From Leptoclinus maculatus (lineage: Eukaryota; Chordata; Actinopteri; Perciformes; Stichaeidae), in contig JAVDOI010000003.1 in the NCBI GenBank assembly GCA_032191485.1, forward strand, positions 14,821,813 to 14,885,812: a DNA stretch of 64,000 bases, written 5' to 3'. The notes beneath the pieces are model-generated. The model saw nothing but the letters and a program-made list of their open reading frames with translations, was not told the origin of the DNA and did not search any database. Every line of letters starts with the position of its first letter. Position 1 is the first letter of the stretch. Positions 62,928-64,000 of the stretch are shown in pieces. Made by a program: the position numbers and the translations under genes.

Positions 62928-63616
62928 TCATTTGGTCATGCAGGACTGGTAGGTGGGCACCATGTATTTGATTTTTAGGAAGGCATCCCTTCCTCCGTGG
63001 CGCTCAAACAGCTCCAGAGTCTCACCGATCAGTTGACCGATGTTCTCTCCCCCCTCGCCGTACTCGTCATCTCCAATGTCTGGGGACGAGGAAACAGAGT
63101 CAGACAGACGGCATGAGAAAAACAAAGATATTTAGGCTCAGTCGGGGTCATCGCAGACTGTGAGCTTGATGTCGAGGCTCACAGAGCACCACCTGTGGCC
63201 ACGCTGCAATGCTTTGCTGCGGACAGAGTCGGCAAATGCCATCCTTCCATCTGACTTCAAATCCACCGGACGGACTTAAGTAATATACTTGTGGCCAATC
63301 ACAATATGGCAAGAAAGCTGCAGAAACTCCCCTCCCTAAGGACACACACACACACATACACACAAACAAACATACGTAGACAGTGCAGTAAAACACACAA
63401 ATTTGTTTGTCGTTATGCTGACACACAATCTGTCCGTGAATTAACACTCAACCAGTAGGAACCTACTGTTCTTCTCCTTGAAGATTCTGAAAATGGGGAG
63501 AATTTGTCTGAAGTACGGCACCAGAGCCTCTCCCACGTTGTCACCGGACACCACCAGATGCTTCAGGACTTTCAGCATGATGCACATCACCTGCTGGTTC
63601 TTCGTGTTCAGGGCCT
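62928..63616 (-). CDS. pacrg: Parkin co-regulated gene protein, last two coding exons (partial)
   Basis: Exon A (63616-63467) reads ALNTKNQQVMCIMLKVLKH through EALVPYFRQILPIFRIFKEK. Exon B (63079-62928) reads NIGDDEYGEGGENIGQLI through KIKYMVPTYQSCM to a stop. Borders fit GT/AG: acceptor TGCTCTTCAG before A, donor GTAGGT after A, acceptor TCGTCCCCAG before B, and the frame is kept. These match the C-terminal helical-repeat end of PACRG, which in vertebrates ends with a YMVPTY-SC-like motif. PACRG is an axonemal doublet microtubule inner protein linking A- and B-tubules. The remaining exons and the promoter shared with parkin lie to the right of 64000. PACRG-like (PACRGL) is the alternative but fits the C-terminus less well. 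Confidence 0.85.
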
Positions 63617-64000
63617 CTGAAGAGCAGGACAGAAGGCAGAGGTCAGTCAGAAAAAAAGGGGCTACAAGGTAAAACTAGCAGTCCATTTTTAGATCTGATT
63701 TGCAGGTTGCTTGTTCAGGCAGGTGGAGGTACAGTAAATGTGGAGTGATTCTGACAACTGCAATTATATGGTACATAAGACAAATTACACATAAATCGTA
63801 ACTCCCACACACACACACACACTACCTTCCCCTTGAAAGCATTTCCTTCATAGCGTGGCTTTGATTTAGAGTGGCTTGTCTGCAATCAGTGATTTCAAAT
63901 GCACTGGGGAGGCAGGAGTAAGTGAGAGCCAATCACCGGGCTATTTGGCCTACAGCTGCACTTAACTCCATCTCCCACTGATAGAGAGAACAAAAGGGAA
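63617..64000 (-). other. pacrg: PACRG intron
   Basis: No further exon recognised. It contains a (CA)n run near 63807-63823. Confidence 0.5.

Overview
The window looks like a nuclear DNA segment from a bony fish, probably a percomorph. It is AT-rich and gene-poor, full of CA/TG and CT/GA microsatellites, with interspersed repeats that look like those of teleost genomes. The genes have spliced vertebrate exons with GT/AG borders. I had no database search. Gene names come from recognising protein motifs, repeat family names are tentative, and no claim about sequence conservation has been tested.

Layout. Positions 1-46,000 hold no gene that I can support. They contain microsatellites, the 3' end of an L2-like LINE (about 7470-7764), a 432-bp element with terminal inverted repeats (17896-18327), other foldback elements (15745-15910, 20660-20692, 34969-35077) and a probable DNA-transposon remnant (30650-31253). 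Positions 46040-48696 are a 2.66-kb CpG-rich minisatellite of 15/16-bp units carrying a TAACGG core. Positions 49378-52343 are three nearly identical head-to-tail copies of a 988/989-bp unit.

The genes lie in the last 11 kb. (1) A six-exon plus-strand gene (53256-57785) encodes a 216-residue receptor: signal peptide, Thr-rich stalk, one Ig domain, a transmembrane segment, and a tail with an ITAM-like YIDL-(10)-YSSL pair. It resembles activating Fc-receptor-like proteins. A broken non-LTR retrotransposon and a split teleost repeat sit in its second intron. (2) On the minus strand, facing it, is ptafr, the platelet-activating factor receptor GPCR (CDS 59080-60156), with a probable non-coding first exon and an NF-kB-like site upstream. 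(3) At the right edge are the last two coding exons of PACRG (62928-63616, minus strand); the rest of that gene lies beyond the window.

How the parts may work together (inference): ptafr and the Ig receptor are both expected to act in myeloid cells and end tail-to-tail with closely spaced or overlapping 3' ends. The 988-bp units upstream of the Ig gene each carry a TGACGCAA / AACCACTTCCTG pair that resembles C/EBP-ATF and RUNX-ETS sites, so they could act as repeated regulatory modules. PACRG is a ciliary microtubule inner protein and is functionally unrelated; it probably marks the old PARK2-PACRG-QKI neighbourhood, in which the gene-free left part would correspond to the desert next to PACRG.
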